From Typhlomys cinereus (taxonomy: Eukaryota; Chordata; Mammalia; Rodentia; Platacanthomyidae), in NCBI GenBank assembly GCA_023101885.1, contig JALPQD010000401.1:1550001-1614000 (forward strand): a stretch of 64,000 nt of DNA, given 5' to 3'. Under the pieces are notes generated by a model. That model did not search any database. It saw only the letters and a list, made by a program, of their open reading frames with translations, and had not been told where the DNA came from. The position numbers were made by a program, and so were the translations under genes. This document shows positions 1 to 12,300 of the stretch, one piece after another (positions within the stretch are counted from its first letter, which is position 1; every line of letters starts with the position of its first letter).

Positions 1-1211
1 CTGTGTAATGCACTCCAGTTGTAAAAAGCAAGATTTTTTTCTTTCTTTTATTGTCTTCCAGGCTATGCAGATTTTCTGACCTTAAGCTGGAACATTCATA
101 TTTATTGACCCTCACAGTAAGGCATGTGTCTTTTATATAATATAGGCCAACTTGTTTTCTTTAATCAAGTAACAAAATTTGCATCTTTTATATTTATGTG
201 ATTCAGTGGGTCAGGCTTGATGTAGGAAAGGTTTCATTATTCAGTCTGCCTAGAGCATCTGACACATGGAGAATTAACGTGTTCCAGGCTAATTGAAAGC
301 TTGAGAAATATTCTGTCCCATATGCTGCATCTCACAAGCCTTTATTTTCTTTCATATTTTGAAACTCCTGTTAAAGTGGAGCAATTGCAGGTCCCAGCTA
401 GTCTGTATGTCCTATGACGGGTCCCACAGTGAGTGACTCGTGATTGCTTGCTTCAAAGCCTGATCCCTAGAGATCAGTCACAGACACAGTGTTGGCGTGT
501 CTCTTTCATCACTCATGTATTCAATGACGCCAGTAGCTTTTGCCCAGGGCTTTGCCCAGAAATAACATGCAGTGGCACACTACTGCTACATTGTGAATTT
601 TCCTGCAGTGAGATCCTTTGAGGATGTCTAGAGAAACAAAAATGTGATTGTGGATCATTTGAGGTGTTCAAGAAATTAGAAATACTTTTCTTTGAAAGTC
701 TCCCCCTTTATAAACAAGTCTCATGACTACCATGTTTATCAAAGAGGACTTAGTGAATACTCATGGCAGAAGTTTTTATGGAAAAAGCAAAACTTCCAAA
801 GAAGAGAAGAAGGGAATTGGGACAGCAAGATGTTGAGAGTATTAAGAGTCAGACAATATATATATAAAATTTATTTTTTAAGAGCAGACAATTCTTAATT
901 CTTTTACCCTTCTTTGGTGTAGTTTTTGGTCACTGACTATCTTTAAATTGATACTTTCCTGATGTGGGTGAGAGAGATGGGCCAGAGTTCCTACCTAGGT
1001 TACTATTGTGGAGCAATTTCATTACTGTGAAGCAATTTCCTTCACATGAAACTGTGAGCAGTGGAGAGTAATTGTTACGCACCCCTCTACACACACACTG
1101 AGAAAGTCATGGTGGCTAGTCTATGGACTTTTATTTTGACATCAAAAGGTCACATTTGTGAAATGCTCACTTTCATTCACGGAATGCCACTACAATAGAT
1201 TTTGCTCCTTT

Positions 1212-1325
1212 GTGTGTTGAGGTAAGTTCTCACTACGTAGTCAAGGTTACCCTCCAATTCTTGATCCTTCCCCTCCAACTTCCCAGATGTTGGGCTCACA
1301 GGTCTGTACCACCATGGCCCAGACA
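1212..1325 (-). repeat. B1-like SINE fragment, antisense
   Basis: The order of antisense B1 blocks is kept: a 'tctcactacgtagtc' segment, then 'ttcttgatcctt', then 'gttgggctcacagg' and 'taccaccatgg'. Old and diverged. Confidence 0.55.
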
Positions 1326-2179
1326 AATTAACATGTAAGTGATGTAAGTTATGATAATAAGAAAGCTAGTGGTAAGTAAATGTGGATTTCATCCAAATTG
1401 AAAGGATATTTCTAACAAAGTAAAAACAAACCTGTACAACATGCTGTTTCAAACTTTTAATCGTTTGAGATGTTTGTCTGTTTCACTCATGAGGAATTGG
1501 TTTTTTGTTGCACTCATGGAAGAGAACTTGGGGCAGAGAATATGTTCTGTAGGTCTCTGAATATTTTCAGAAGGGCTTCCAATGAATATTCAGTTGTCGT
1601 TTGCAAAGGATTCATTTTCAGGACTTTGTGACCTAGAAGCTCCTTTAGTATGGTTTGTGCTATGGGTTTGTATGGTTTTAGTATGTCAATTCCTTCTGTA
1701 TTTGGAACCGAAGTTATTTGGATTGGCTGTATGGTGTGGCTCTACCTAGTCCATAATTCTCCAGTGCTGCCCTAGCATGTGTTGTCTTTATTATCGCTAT
1801 TTCTTTGAATTTCCTGAAATTAAAAATGTGATCTTTGTAGGTAGACAGCACCTGTGTCTTGGTCTTCCTTTTATTGAAAACGCAGTAGTGAGGACCAAGT
1901 CGATTTTCATACGTATATCTTAGTTGTTAAAAAATTGGTGCTTTATTGGAAAAGTATTCTTGATCTCAGAAGCAGAAAATGGAACAATTTTATGAAATCT
2001 TAAACACTTTGCTGAATTTTCTTGCCACTTTTATCCATTCCTTCTTTTAATTAACCTAAACATTTTTAGTCATGAAACTTGTAAATTTAATAAAAAGCAA
2101 ATGATTTGAACCAAGATCCAAATTTTTTTAATTTTAAAGATGTTCATGCATCTTTAATGTTTTTCCATTTATTTGTCAT

Positions 2180-2332
2180 GTGGTGTATGTGTATGTACAT
2201 GTATGCTACAGTACACATGTGGACAACCTTTGGAAGTCGATTCTCTCCTACCAAGTGAGTTTCATGAATTGAACTCAGGTTGCCAGGCTTGGCGGCAAGT
2301 GCCTTTACCACAGAGCCAAGTCATTGACACCC
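2180..2332 (-). repeat. B3/B4-like tRNA-derived SINE, antisense
   Basis: The antisense tRNA-like head ends '…gcaagtgcctttaccacaga' then 'gccaagtca'. It is preceded by the typical 'ctcctaccaa' and 'gaactcaggttgcca' blocks and a TG-rich 3' side. Confidence 0.6.
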
Positions 2333-3279
2333 TGTGCATCTTTTAAACACTCACTGTGCTTATATGCCCTTCATGCTTTTGCTTACTAGGTTTGTGGAAC
2401 AGTGAACAGATCCTAGGGTTGGGATATTGGACAGAACCCTGTTTGAATCTAAAAAAATGTACTGTTTTGTTGCTTGAAAACACAGCTAAATTTGCTTAAA
2501 ATCAGAATTTTACTCACATCACAAGGTGGTATTAGGGTAGAGTGGCTCTGTTGACGGCATTGGTTGGATATACATGTGCTGAGGAAGAAAGTGAGTGTAG
2601 ACCAGGCAGGAATCTGCACGCACGGGTCCCGTGACCCCCTCTGTGGTACTATTACAGCCCAGAACAGTGAACTGGGAGATGGCTGGAGGGAGCAGGATCT
2701 ATTCGAAAAAGAAATTTGGTCTTGGACATGTTAAGTCTGGGATGTCTAAGGGGAGGGAGAGCTGGAGAGTTCTGGACCACAGCGGTTGCTCAGCTCTGCC
2801 CAGCTCAGGGAGGGGACAGGTCTGATGGCGAGGAAGATGGGACGGCTGGAGCTGAACACAGAGGAGGGCTGAAGTTGGTACCCACGGAGCACACCTGTCT
2901 AGAGGCTGAGGAAATACAGAAGGAGGAAACTCAGTGTGAGGATGTGAGCTGAGAATCCAAGTTATCACTTAATAATAAGCTCATGATGGGTTTTACCATC
3001 ACGGTAACGAAAATGTCACCACGGCAGCAAGAAGCCAAAGCTGGGTGCAACCATAGTCACCTTCCTTAGTTCTGCATTTGATTGACAGGTGGGTGGGACT
3101 TCTCTCCACTTTCCATGTAACTATGCCCCCTCTTCCAGGAGTGCTGGAAGCTGCTATTTTTGGGGGGGGTGTCACATAGTTCAGTCAAGTCATACTCATC
3201 AGGAACTTGTAGATAGAAGGGTAAGGGGAGTACAGATATTGAACTCTCAAAACTACAACCTGGAGGTAAACATAGTTGT

Positions 3280-3505
3280 TCTGAAGGATCTGAGTTCGGA
3301 TCCCAGATCCCATATAAAAATGCCAGACAGAAATGGTGGGAGGCTGTACTTCCAATCCTGGGAGGAAGAGCCTGGGAAATCCCAGAGTGAAGCAATAAAA
3401 AGAGGTAGAGCAACCCAGGATGATTCCCGAAGTCACCCTTATGCTACTCCAAGTGCACACTGTGCCACGTACACACCAGCACCTACACATACAAGGAGAA
3501 GAACC
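3280..3505 (+). repeat. CA-tailed tRNA-derived SINE, old copy
   Basis: Shares with the other copies 'tgagttcggatcccagatcc', 'atgccagacag', 'gagcctgggaaatccc', 'gaggtagagcaa' and 'gatgattcccgaagtcaccc', and ends in a decayed CA-rich tract. The first part of the tRNA-like head is unrecognisable. Confidence 0.75.
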
Positions 3506-4219
3506 AACCGTGGATGTTACCTTTAGATATTACTCACCTTCAACGTGTTTAAATAAGTTGGTCATTAGAGGAAAGGACCCAAGACACATAGCAAGTGTGA
3601 CTTATTCTTTCATTGCGAGAGCTGTTTGTGCAAACAAATTGTCCTTCGATACTTCTGCTTTAGGATGTTTCCCCTTGATATAGCTCTAGGTGTCTACATC
3701 TATGATTGTCTTCCATTAACTGCTGATTAATGGTGACAAGTTCATAAAGTTGGGCACATTGTCATCCATATTGTGGAGCTAGGAGTATCAACTTCGTAAG
3801 ATTTTTCTGAGTAATAATGGCATGAGTGAAGCCATTTGGCTGAGGGCTTGGTTTACACTGGCACTAGATGAAGGACAGCTGTTGCTAATGGGAGGGAGTG
3901 TGGAAATGACAGAGGTCCTGGGGCGGCACTCAGTGAGAGGTGGTCCTGATGCTGACGGATGCATTAGGTGTCCGTAGGATAAAGGAAGGAATGGAGGACA
4001 GACATTTATGCAACGTCACCCAAGGGTGGGGTCTATACCAGGCAGTTGTATGTTTGGGGCCCAAGCACCTAACTTACAATGCTGTGTGTCCCCATTTGTT
4101 TTTGTTTTCTATGATCGGACATAGTGAAGATTTCAGGGTGGTAAAACTACAAAGGAAAGTAATTGGAACCTTGTATCAGATTGAAACTGTAACTACTTTT
4201 AGATGATGAAAATAGGATG

Positions 4220-4420
4220 AGGGTTGAGGAAATGTTTGGTTGGCAATGTGCTTGCTATACAAATATTAGGACCTGAGTTCAAATCTCCAGGTGGCACGAT
4301 GTGCAATATTGACTTCAAAACTCTGGACATCGCAGTGAGCAGGGGATGGATTCAGGATTGTGCTAGGTCTGTAAAGATCCGACCCCTCACACCTATCTGA
4401 AATAGAGTCCAAGGGCTTCA
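4220..4420 (+). repeat. Possible degenerate B4-like SINE
   Basis: A 'gcttgctatacaaatattag' / 'gacctgagttcaaatctcca' head resembles the tRNA-like box B region, followed by poorly matching B4-type sequence. Heavily diverged. Confidence 0.35.
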
Positions 4421-4630
4421 TTTATTAGCTGTAGATCCAGATAAGAGTGTTACCTTTAAGTTATAGCAAATAAGTACTTAAAAAAATGTTCTACCATCTG
4501 TGACCAGCATAGCACGCGCATGCATACACACACACACACACATCAAGAACACATATACACATCATATACATACACATCCCCCAAAACACACACACATGAC
4601 AGAAAGGTGTAGTAAAAAGGAAAGTTATTT

Positions 4631-4710
4631 ATTTTTTTTAAAACTTTTTTTTATTTTTTTATTATTATTTATTCAACTGTGCGCATGTGCGTGTGTATGT
4701 GCGCGCGCGT

Positions 4711-4755
<45 letters not shown>

Positions 4756-4961
4756 TGTGTAGAACCACGGACGAATTCGCGAACCACCATGGACGCCTCC
4801 ACCTCCTTCTGCCCCGGGATTCACAGGCTCCGCCCTACCAGGACCAGAAGCGCAGGCCGCCCCCGCTTCCGCCTGGCGTTATACGTGGGATCTGGGATCC
4901 GAACTCAGGACCTTCCGCCTGGAAGGCGGAGGCTTAACCCCTGAGCCACCTCTCCAGCCCC
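4631..4961 (-). repeat. Young CA-tailed tRNA-derived SINE, antisense
   Basis: A full-length antisense copy: A-rich tail (seen as T run), a (TG)n tract near 4690-4757, a GC-rich body ('gaaccacggacgaattcgcg', 'aggaccagaagcgcaggccg'), and the tRNA-like head ending 'cctctccagcccc'. It is flanked by a 13-bp direct repeat with one mismatch (aggaaagttattt at 4618-4630; agaaaagttattt at 4962-4974). The body closely matches the copies at 27033 and 35179, including its CpGs, so it is recent. Confidence 0.9.
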
Positions 4962-6044
4962 AGAAAAGTTATTTTTTTAACCCAAGAAAGTTATCTCTGT
5001 AAAAGTTTTTCTTCCTTACACGTGGACTGGTGTTTGCCAGAATTTGGGGAGCCCTGGTCCAGCTCTCAGATGGCCAGTAAAGGACAGCCCAAGAGACAGA
5101 GATCCTGGCACTGCCACTTAGAACAGCCCCAGCACTGGAAAAAGACCACCCCCCATCAGACCATTTTGTGGCCCAGAGGCAATTCCTCCAAAAAGATCGT
5201 TGGGGGGAGGGGGAGAGAAGAGCCTTTTCCTACTTAGAGAGTAGCCTGGGTTGGGGAGGAGGATTGTGGAGGGAGGGATAAAAGGTAAATAGTATAACTC
5301 AAGAAGGTGAAATTTAAATACGCATACTGATTAAGGACATATGACTTTAAGCTCTGTCGGTAAGAATGTTTTAGACTCCAGCATAAAGAAATAGGATATA
5401 GTGCCCCGCTGGGAATAATGTCTTTCTTCATCAGCCATTTGTTCTTAAAACAAGCCTTTTATGAGGTGTGGGACTTTAAAGAGGGCAGTTTTGCTATTCT
5501 TGAAAGAAGTGACTGCATTATTGCAGGATATGAACGTGGCAGACATACTGATTTTTAGAAAGGTAACAAAAATTTAGTAATCCAAGTAGGTCATCAGGAG
5601 ACTGGTGGTGTCTTCATTGGTGTGTGTGCTACTTGAAACGATACTAGAAATTTGGCGTGGCTGTTACTTAGGAATATGGAGAGGTAAAGCGAGGATGAAA
5701 ATGGCCCATGACTTCTTCATTGTAAAAGTGCACACAGAAAACTTCTGCAGATAAGTTTTATAAATTTAGAATTGTACGAAGTTTAATATCATAAACTTTT
5801 GTTATAAAAGTTTAGCTTGGTTGGTACTCATTCCTCACATATATATATATATTAACTCTGGCCTTTAAATTGTAGAGCTTGCAGCCTTAGTAATAAAACT
5901 GATACAGCAGGTGCTGGGAATGATTGATCTGTGACCACAGTTCTGATCAAAGCAATGATACTGATCAATCACCCATTTGCCTCTCATTTTTCTTGACCCA
6001 GGGAGGGGAGGGTAAGTACTTTCTAATATCAGTCCTTGAGTTCT

Positions 6045-6290
6045 GCGCGTGCGTGCGTGCGTGTGTGTGTGTGTGCGCATGCGTGTGTGTGTACACACTT
6101 GTTTATGTGTATGTGTGTATGTATGTATGTGGTGTGATATATGTGTATGTGGTGTATATGTATTTATGTGGTGTGTTTGTGTATGTATATGTGTGTGTTT
6201 GTCTCCGTGTGTGCGTGCATGTGTGTACTTGTTTATATGTGTGTGTTCATGTGTGTTTGCATAGATGTGTGTGTGTTTGTGTGTATGTGG
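6045..6290. repeat. TG/TATG-rich low-complexity tract
   Basis: About 245 bases dominated by TG with interspersed TATG, TGCG and TGGTG units. The long Cys/Val frames read from it are artefacts. Confidence 0.9.
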
Positions 6291-6791
6291 TGTGAAATAT
6301 ATGGGGGGGCTTCCACTGGCAGAGTTAATTTATTACTGAAGCAGCCAGAAAGCCAGGTCTCTGCCCCTTTGCTCCCCGCAGTATTGCTGCGGGTACTAAG
6401 AAATGCTGTACCCCCCCCCCAAAAAAAAAAAAAACTTTGCCTGGCCTAGGAAGGATTCTCCCTTCTCCATAAACCTTTCCAGCTAATCTGCTGGTGCTCC
6501 ATGTGTGGTTTCAGATCCCACTCATCCACATGGTAGAATTACAGACACCACCTTGCCGGTTTATTCTGCTGTCCTGCCCTACAGCTCCTGGTCAGCAGGC
6601 GTTTCCCTGACTTTTATGAATAAACGTCTCAGTGTGCACGTTATGAACAAGGGCTTCATAGAGTTCTTCTGAAGACCACTCCTGGGTCTTGTGCCCCTGC
6701 AGAGAGGCTGCTAGAATTCAGCATCTGTTATTTGGGCCTGAGAGTATCACTGTTGAGATGTAAAGCTTGAGGGTTAAGTTCTGGACGGAAA

Positions 6792-6914
6792 TTTTTGAGT
6801 CGGTGACCCTACAGGTAGGTCTAGCACATAAGCTGAGCGTGGCTCTGGGGTTCCAAACAGCAGCAATTTGAAGCAGGAGGGGGACTGGACATTCTTGGGG
6901 AGGGAGGGAGGGAA
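6792..6914. repeat. Inverted duplication A, left arm
   Basis: This arm is the reverse complement of 7871-7991 apart from two substitutions, a 4-base duplication (aggtaggt versus aggt), and slippage in the GGGA run at the end. It includes 'ggggttccaaacagcagcaa' in the middle. I recognise no repeat family in it. Confidence 0.92.
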
Positions 6915-7439
6915 GGAGGGAAGGAGGGAGGAGGCCAGGTGCTACTTGTTTCTCCTCCCTGCTGTGATACCCCTGTCAGCCAGGGCTAAGAAGGGGGTGT
7001 TTGAGTACTCATACCTCTTCTCTATCATGCAGACACGAGAGTGAGGTTTGGAAAAGGAAGCAAGCAGTGAACTCTGTAATTCCATGTGACGCTAATGATC
7101 TGGTCTGGGTTTCTTCTAGTCTACCGAAGGCTGATGACAAGGCTCGTTAGTGCCCATGCCAGAGGGTGGGCTGATGAAAGGGAGATCGTCATGCTGTCAA
7201 TCAGTTCAGCTTCTCATTAGCAGACTCAAAGAACGCACTATGCCAAAGAGGCCAGAATCACAGCCAAGCAGGTGTATCTCTCCACTCCCGTCACTCCAGT
7301 GGGGAAAGAAGGGTTGGGTGAAGTGTGGGACGTGGATGCACTGAAATGGAATCTTGTTGAAGTTCGACACAAGAAACCTCTCAGCTACATCAGCCTAAAA
7401 GGAAAGTGAATTTTTATTAAAAACGAAGGCTAAAGTGGA

Positions 7440-7566
7440 CATGCTTGCTTGGCTCACCCACATCGCTGCGCATGTATGGAAGTCAGAGGACGACTTTCAG
7501 AAGTCACTTCTCTTACTCAGGTCATCAGCTTGAGCACCTTTACCTGCTGAGCCATCTCACCAACCC
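7440..7566 (-). repeat. B3-like SINE, antisense
   Basis: Antisense B3-type blocks are present: 'gcatgtatggaagtcagagg', 'cttctcttactcaggtcatc', and the head 'cctgctgagccatctcacca' followed by 'accc'. Confidence 0.65.
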
Positions 7567-7581
7567 CATTGGCCATTTAAA

Positions 7582-7623
7582 ACACAGACACACACACACA
7601 CACACATACACACACACACACAC
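7582..7623. repeat. (CA)n microsatellite
   Basis: About 40 bases of nearly pure CA with one TA interruption, directly after the antisense SINE head. Confidence 0.95.
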
Positions 7624-7774
7624 CAGTTCTAGATCCTGATTCTGAGAGTCCGGCATTTTGTCCTGTGACTAAATGCCACTGTAAACCTATGCCACTCTAA
7701 ACCTGGACAGAACACATGGGCAGCTGTTTGAGAACTGAAAAGTGGAAGGAGTTGGAGCCTGAGACACAACCAGA

Positions 7775-7777
<3 letters not shown>

Positions 7778-7819
<42 letters not shown>
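7778..7819. repeat. (TG)n microsatellite
   Basis: An uninterrupted GT/TG run of about 42 bases. Confidence 0.95.
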
Positions 7820-7870
7820 TGTTCTCCCAGAGGAGGCACAGAGGTAGTCCACACCTCGAAGTGTGGACTT

Positions 7871-7991
7871 CCCTCCCTCCCTCCCTCCCCAGGAATGTCC
7901 AGTCCCCCTCCTGCTTCAAATTGCTGCTGTTTGGAACCCCAGAGCCACGCTCAGCTTATGTGCTAGACCTGTAGGGTTACCGACTCAAAAA
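7871..7991. repeat. Inverted duplication A, right arm
   Basis: Inverted partner of 6792-6914 (for example 'ttgctgctgtttggaacccc'). The spacer of about 956 bases holds a B3-like SINE remnant and (CA)n and (TG)n tracts. A perfect 9-bp stem with 6-nt loop (agtccacac / gtgtggact, 7846-7869) abuts this arm. Confidence 0.92.
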
Positions 7992-8187
7992 GCGGCCCTC
8001 ACTTTCTTGTGGAGCAAGAAAGGAAACTTCCTGAGCACAGAGTGGGTGGAGAGTCCCTGCCATTTCCTTCTTGGTCCTCTGACCATCAGTCAGTCCTGCT
8101 GAAGTGTAGCGAAGAGCTGGGCAGCCCCTCAGATCAGAAGACAGGGAAACCTGGTGACAGGCCTGTGTTCCCAACAAGGCGGATACT

Positions 8188-8300
8188 GCTCTCTCTCTCT
8201 CTCTCTCTCTCTCCCTCTCCCTCCCTCTCTCTTTCTCCCCCTCCCTTCTTCCTTCCCTCCCTCCCTCCTTTCCTCTCTCCCTCCTTTCCTCCTTCCCCTA
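8188..8300. repeat. Polypyrimidine tract, (CT)n/(CCCT)n
   Basis: About 110 bases of almost pure C/T, beginning with (CT)n and continuing as CCCT/CCTT units. Confidence 0.92.
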
Positions 8301-9439
8301 CCACTTGGCTTTGGTTTGATGTGGTTCCTGGAAGTATATGGCTGAGCAAGATAAGGAAAGCCCCAGCCTTCTAGTGGCGACCATGAAAGGGACCCACTGA
8401 AGGTTGGAAGGTGGCTGCAGAGCCACACATAATCTTTGTGAATGACAGGCCTCGCATCTGAACTGTATGGCTCTAGATGAGACTCTAAGCTGCACTCTCA
8501 CTTTCAAGAGTTGAAATGGGAGTTTGGCTTGCTGCATAGGTCCTGGACTGACCATGCAATGCTGTGATGGTGGGGGGGGGCTCTGCACTGAACCCACATT
8601 CCATCACAGCCCAATGGTAGGAGCTTGAGGTTGCACCCAGAACTGAACCATAATTCAACACTGTCTTCAGGATTTAAACACTAACAATCTCACAACATAA
8701 GAATCAGCATTACTCAAAGTCACGCAGGGTGGGTAGAGCCAGCATGATCTCAGCGTATCAGGGAAAGAGTGTTTAAGCGATGTCTCTGATATTGGAAGAT
8801 TTTCAGAAAGATCAGAACTTTAGATCAACTATTCTAATAATGGTCCAGAAGTGAGGGAATACAAACTATTTCAGAACCAGATTTGGGGGGTGGGGGTTAG
8901 AATTGAAATACATAATAGCAAATTAGAAATGGGTGGATGGCCAGGAACTCACTACAGTGAGACTTGTCCTTACCAGATCTGCATAATGACTGACATACCA
9001 ACATGCCACCATAGACTATAGAGGAACTCAAGAGAGATAAGAACATACAGTGGAAACCTTGGGGACTAGAGTGAAGGAAAATGCCCCTATCGATGAGATG
9101 GCCCAAAGAGGGCAACACGGTATGCCACAGAGGCCTGAACCCCCACAAGAGTAGACAAGCCAGAAGGAACTCTGGGGTCCACAGAAGCAGACAGGCAGGA
9201 GGTGATGGAAGGAAGCAAGCATAACTTGATATGCTTGTAAAACTAGAAAAATTAAAAAAGAAATGAATGGGTGGTCTCATGAAGTGAATTAGATAATAAA
9301 AGAGTCGGTAGCTATGAGGGTAGGTCACTAGAACTGATCCATTCTTAATAAAAGATAAAAAGATTGACAGCATCCGTAAGCAGAGTGTGGGATGAGACCT
9401 AAAAAGCCAACACAACCCAAAGAAATAATGGATGAAAGC

Positions 9440-9570
9440 TAGATGTGGTAAAAGGCCATAAACTTACAGATTCAAGAAGCTAAGAAAGTCTCACAGAAGC
9501 ATGCTCAAGGAAAGCTGGACTGGACTCGTCCATCATAAAATTGTTAAATTCCAGCATAAACTGTGGGTTG
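9440..9570 (+). repeat. Old L1-like fragment
   Basis: 'acttacagattcaagaagct' and what follows resemble an L1 segment in which oligo-like 'cagattcaagaagctcaa' precedes 'atcataaaattg'. Diverged. Confidence 0.4.
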
Positions 9571-10174
9571 CATTACCATAAGGATTCACATAACCAAAAG
9601 TGGGGTCCACACAATGTTCAATGACTGTATATAAGTTTCTGAATTTGCACACCCACTGAAGGTTAATTCAGAATCTAATGCACAATGAATTCAGGGGTCC
9701 TGGCAGCAGCAGTGCATGTCATGTCACGTGACTCTGGGGGCAGTCATGCTTCTGAACTGAGACATGTATGCTTGGCATCATAGAGGCCAATGCCAACGGA
9801 TGCTGAAAGACCTGCTCAGATTTAACTATTCTGTGTTATAAATTAGTTTTAATGGTTTAATTATGGAAAACAATGTTTACCTCCTTTCATTCTTCAGCAT
9901 GTAGCTATCAAATTAATTTATCTTTGCATCAGAATGTGTTAGGATGATTGATTTTAAAATTACTGTTCGAGTTGCCGATTTGAGTTCATATAAAAAAAAT
10001 CATCGAATGATGAATTTTGACTTGAGATTAGGACAGAATTTCCAGCAATTTCCCAAATGTCCTCAAATATACTCTAGTTATTTTGTACTATGTATTTATG
10101 TGGAGTAGTATTCTCAGCATTGATGATTATAAAACTTAAATATCAAGCCACTCTTTAAAAAAAACAACATTTAA

Positions 10175-10300
10175 CGTGGGCTGGAGAGATGGCTCAATCC
10201 ATAAAGTGCTTACAGCTCAATCATGAGGACTGAGTTCAAATCCCAAACCCCTGTGTAAAAAGCTAATCAAAATGACCATGGGAAAACCAATACTTGTGAA
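10175..10300 (+). repeat. B4/B2-type SINE head
   Basis: 'gggctggagagatggctcaa' followed by 'aagtgcttacag' and 'gactgagttcaaatccc' is a tRNA-like SINE head with A and B box regions. The body decays soon after. Confidence 0.7.
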
Positions 10301-11041
10301 GCAGAGAAATGAGGATTTTTTTAAAAAAAATAAGTATTGAATATGCTATGTACACTTAATCTATTTTAAATAGTGATATAAATAGTTCAAAAAAGAAATG
10401 TGATGCAAATAATAAACAGTCTGGCGTGATTGTGGTACTGTCAGCCAATGTAGAATATAGGGTAAGAAAATTTATATCAAGAATGAAAGGAGCATTAAAG
10501 TTAAATGGATAAGTTTAGTGAGATGATATAACAAACACAGCAGTAAAGTAAATATAGCTGGAAGGAGAACTGGACATTTATAGCTAGGTCTTCCTGATTG
10601 TGGGAAGAAAATCAGTAAGAACATAGAAAAAAACAACAGTATCATAAACAACTCATCCATTTGTCTTTTCTGCGATTCTCTTCCCCCATATTCCTTTCAA
10701 ATCCTTGGGAAACGTTCATAGAGATGGATGGTAAACTGAGACCTCAGCTAAAAGCAACAAACAAAATTAAAATCATCCCAAGCAGTTCAGTTACCATGAT
10801 GGAATTTAAGCAGAAGCCATCAATAGAAAGCTAATTGATAAATCTTAAATACAAGTAGATTCAGGGAAATACTTCTGTGCAACACATGATTCCAAAGGAG
10901 GTTGAAGCAATAGAAAATATTTTGAAGCGAACAAAAGGAAATCCAGTAAATACTCCATTGTTCATGCAAAGCCACTAAAGCAAGGTGTAGAGGGAAGTAT
11001 GGACACTGAATGCTCATGCTATTAATAGAAACCAGCCAAAG

Positions 11042-11191
11042 GAAAGGCTGCCCATTCAGCTACCCCTATTTATGCACACCTATTCACCTCAGTGCATCAG
11101 TTGAGATATTCTGATCTATAGCAGTGGTCAGAGCAGCAGAAGCAAGCATGGAGAGAAGGAAGGAGAAGGAATTAAACATCACAGAGCTGTT
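11042..11191. repeat. Inverted duplication B, left arm
   Basis: 150 bases that are the reverse complement of 12301-12450 with only two mismatches (cagtggtcagag versus cagcggtcaaag). Includes 'cacctcagtgcatcagttga'. No repeat family recognised. Confidence 0.94.
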
Positions 11192-11204
11192 GAAATACTC
11201 CAGG

Positions 11205-11645
11205 TTCAGGTGGTTTCATTGGGGAACCCTACTAAAAATGGTTGAAACACCATCAATTCTATTATATATGGTCTACTTAAAAAAATAGAGCAAGTAACAC
11301 TTCCCAATTCAACTCATTTTATGAAGCCAACATTATCCTGATAGTACCATAAAATGCAACTATAGACCACTGTCCTTTATGAACAGAGATAGAAAAGGCT
11401 CTCTCTAAAACACCAGTAAACTGAATGCCGTAAAATATAAAAAGAGTAATAAATAGTGACTAAGCAGGTTAAGTCTTTGGATGAAAGGCTAATTCAGCAC
11501 TTGAAAATCAACTGATTTTTTTCTTTAGCCCACTAAAGAAGAAAAATCAGCAAACTAATTCAGAAAAAGCAACTGACAAAAGTACCACAATGATAAAAGA
11601 ATTTTACCATCCATGAACAGAAAGCAACTTTCTTGACCTGATAGC
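11205..11645 (+). repeat. L1 ORF2 remnant (reverse-transcriptase region)
   Basis: Recognisable L1 ORF2 blocks occur in order: 'ttcaggtggtttcattgggg', 'aacacttcccaattcaactc', 'gaagccaacattatcctgat', 'gaccactgtcctttatgaac' and 'ccagtaaactgaatg'. Full of frameshifts and stops, so non-functional. Confidence 0.72.
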
Positions 11646-11660
11646 AAACATTTGCAATTA

Positions 11661-11790
11661 GGGCTGGAGATGGCTCAGAGGTTAAGACTCTGCCTTGCAA
11701 GCAGAAGGACCTGAGTTCTGATCCTAAGTCCCACATAAAAAATGCCAGGCAGTCTCACGGTGGCATGTATAAATTTCCAAACATCATTTG
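11661..11790 (+). repeat. CA-tailed tRNA-derived SINE, 5' part
   Basis: Head 'gggctggagatggctcagag', 'aagcagaaggacctgagttc' and the start of the body 'atgccaggcag'. The 3' half is missing. Confidence 0.7.
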
Positions 11791-12300
11791 AATAACTTTC
11801 CCATCCTTGGAAAAGGAGGTAGATTTAGTCTGGTTGTGTTAGTTTCCAGAAGGCTGCCAGCCCTTTTATTTTAATCTTGACTTATTTGGGCCAGCCTAGG
11901 GGTAATTTTTTTTTCCCTCCAGAGGGGTAGCTGAGAGTGAGTCTACAGACCACTAACAGAATTGCTTTGGGACCAAAATAAAAAGGAAGTTCAGTCGTGG
12001 TTTGAAAACTTTTGGAAGGTGATAAATTCCTTTAGGGGAAATGACACAACTTCCAATAAACACATGAACAGTGGCTTCCCAAGGAGGAAGCACAGGTTTG
12101 TGGGAAATGCTAGTCTGTCCTAGTTTTGCCCCTTCTAAGCACAGTCTTTTCTGGGAGTTCACACATATCTACATTCTGCTGAAACCTGAAGCTTTTAACA
12201 TTCACTCTTGCACTCTTAATAACTACTACCTCCCAAAAGTCGCCTGCGTCAGTTACCTCGGCCACTGGCAGCCTGAGGAATCAGTGCCTCTCTCAAGCAA

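Noticed and set aside
4500..4600. CRISPR-like or satellite array
   Set aside because: Simple CA-rich sequence without regularly spaced unique spacers. The genome is mammalian.
7582..7819. The (CA)n and (TG)n tracts as a third inverted pair
   Set aside because: Any CA and TG tracts are complementary. Flanking unique sequence does not match.
8897..9415. 172-codon - strand open frame
   Set aside because: Hydrophobic and Ser/Leu-rich with no domain I recognise, no splice or promoter context, and in a repeat-derived neighbourhood. Probably a chance frame.
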